Source: Arma custos (Eukaryota; Arthropoda; Insecta; Hemiptera; Pentatomidae). Taken from it: a stretch of 64,000 nucleotides of DNA. A model generated the notes under the pieces. The model was not told where the DNA came from, searched no databases, and saw only the letters and a list, made by a program, of their open reading frames with translations. Below are positions 63,640 to 64,000 of the stretch, one piece after another. Made by a program: the position numbers and the translations under genes. The stretch lies in contig CM073760.1 in the NCBI GenBank assembly GCA_037127475.1, positions 11,371,536 to 11,435,535 on the forward strand, written 5' to 3'. The first letter of the stretch is position 1. Each line of letters starts with the position of its first letter.

Positions 63640-64000
63640 AAGGTCACGAGGCCATCTTCTTTTGAGACGCCTCGGAGGATTATCAGGAATTGGTTTGCGA
63701 GGTTTGAAACTAGTGGGTTTGAGTGGAAATGAAGTTTGTCATGAAAAGATTGATATCGGATTCGGGCCAAATCAGCAATAAACGGAACATTAAGATCATT
63801 ATGGATTTCTTTGTTCGTAACATAGTGAGGAGCATTGAGGATTTTACGAAGGATTCTGGATTTAAGGATTAGATACGAAAGGAATTCGATGGCTTAGTGG
63901 AGCCTCATAGCTGTATTTCGTAGGTCCAGATGGGTCTAATGATTGTCATGTATATGAGTCTGTTTTAATTAATTGGGAGCTTAGAGCGTTTGTCTAGCAA
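63640..64000 (-). mobile_element. Jockey-type LINE, runs off the window
   Basis: Minus strand reads LLDKRSKLPIN near the edge, then RPIWTYEIQL-like sequence, ILRKILNAPHYVTNKEIHND, then SIPDNPPRRLKRRWPRDLLS to about 63640. It is well preserved; the catalytic region would lie outside the window. Confidence 0.85.

Noticed and set aside
1..64000. CRISPR arrays, bacterial operons, ribosome binding sites or rRNA genes
   Set aside because: Nothing of the kind is visible; repeats are dispersed transposons and microsatellites, and the tRNA genes and SINE promoters are eukaryotic in type.

Overview
This window looks like repeat-rich, non-coding nuclear DNA of an arthropod, most probably an insect. By eye it is roughly 70% A+T. 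It has many (TA)n tracts, canonical eukaryotic tRNA genes with internal promoters and T-run terminators, and remnants of element superfamilies common in insects (Jockey-type LINEs, mariner, Merlin, Gypsy, Penelope-like). No intact protein-coding host gene could be recognised. Every coding stretch with a recognisable family belongs to a decayed mobile element. The only genes that look functional are tRNA-His(GTG) copies: two with perfect acceptor stems (37293-37363 and 56097-56167, minus strand) and one with an acceptor mismatch (26678-26748, plus strand). All three share about 60 bp of 5' flank and end in a T run.

Layout. 0-9.6 kb: a 5'-truncated Jockey LINE, a degenerate tandem array around a Penelope-like fragment, a dispersed (TA)n-bearing repeat, SINE-B copies (one split by a MITE with a perfect 8-bp duplication), and a foldback element split by a second element. 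9.7-19.9 kb: three more foldback copies, two SINE-B copies, Penelope-like ends, a piggyBac-like MITE flanked by TTAA, and a 690-bp TIR element. 20-29 kb: SINE-A and SINE-C copies, a LINE tail, two GGTAC-ended elements with perfect 8-bp duplications, and the first tRNA-His. 29-36 kb: SINE-B/C, tandem copies of a G-rich-hairpin element, a 1.2-kb inverted Penelope-like repeat, and the inverted partner of the dispersed repeat from 3 kb. 37-45 kb: tRNA-His, two Merlin transposase relics, a Gypsy-type solo LTR with a 4-bp duplication, SINEs. 46-57 kb: five Jockey copies, a mariner with a Harbinger-like MITE nested inside it (TAA duplication), a second, internally deleted mariner, a second inverted Penelope-like repeat, and the third tRNA-His. 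57-64 kb: a SINE-A with a full tRNA cloverleaf, an endonuclease-domain pseudogene, LINE tails, a Penelope-like terminal repeat and a Jockey copy that runs off the window.

The genes do not work together as a pathway. The organisation is transposon-on-transposon. The strongest points are those fixed by target-site duplications read directly: several GGTAC-ended elements with 8-bp duplications, the TAA-flanked MITE in mariner, the TTAA-flanked MITE, the GTAT-flanked LTR, and Jockey copies with 8-13 bp duplications. A recurrent hammerhead-like motif (CTGARGA, hairpin, GAAAY) sits in the Penelope-like terminal repeats. SINE-A, SINE-B, SINE-C, FB, repeat X and the CTAG element are working names used only for this window.
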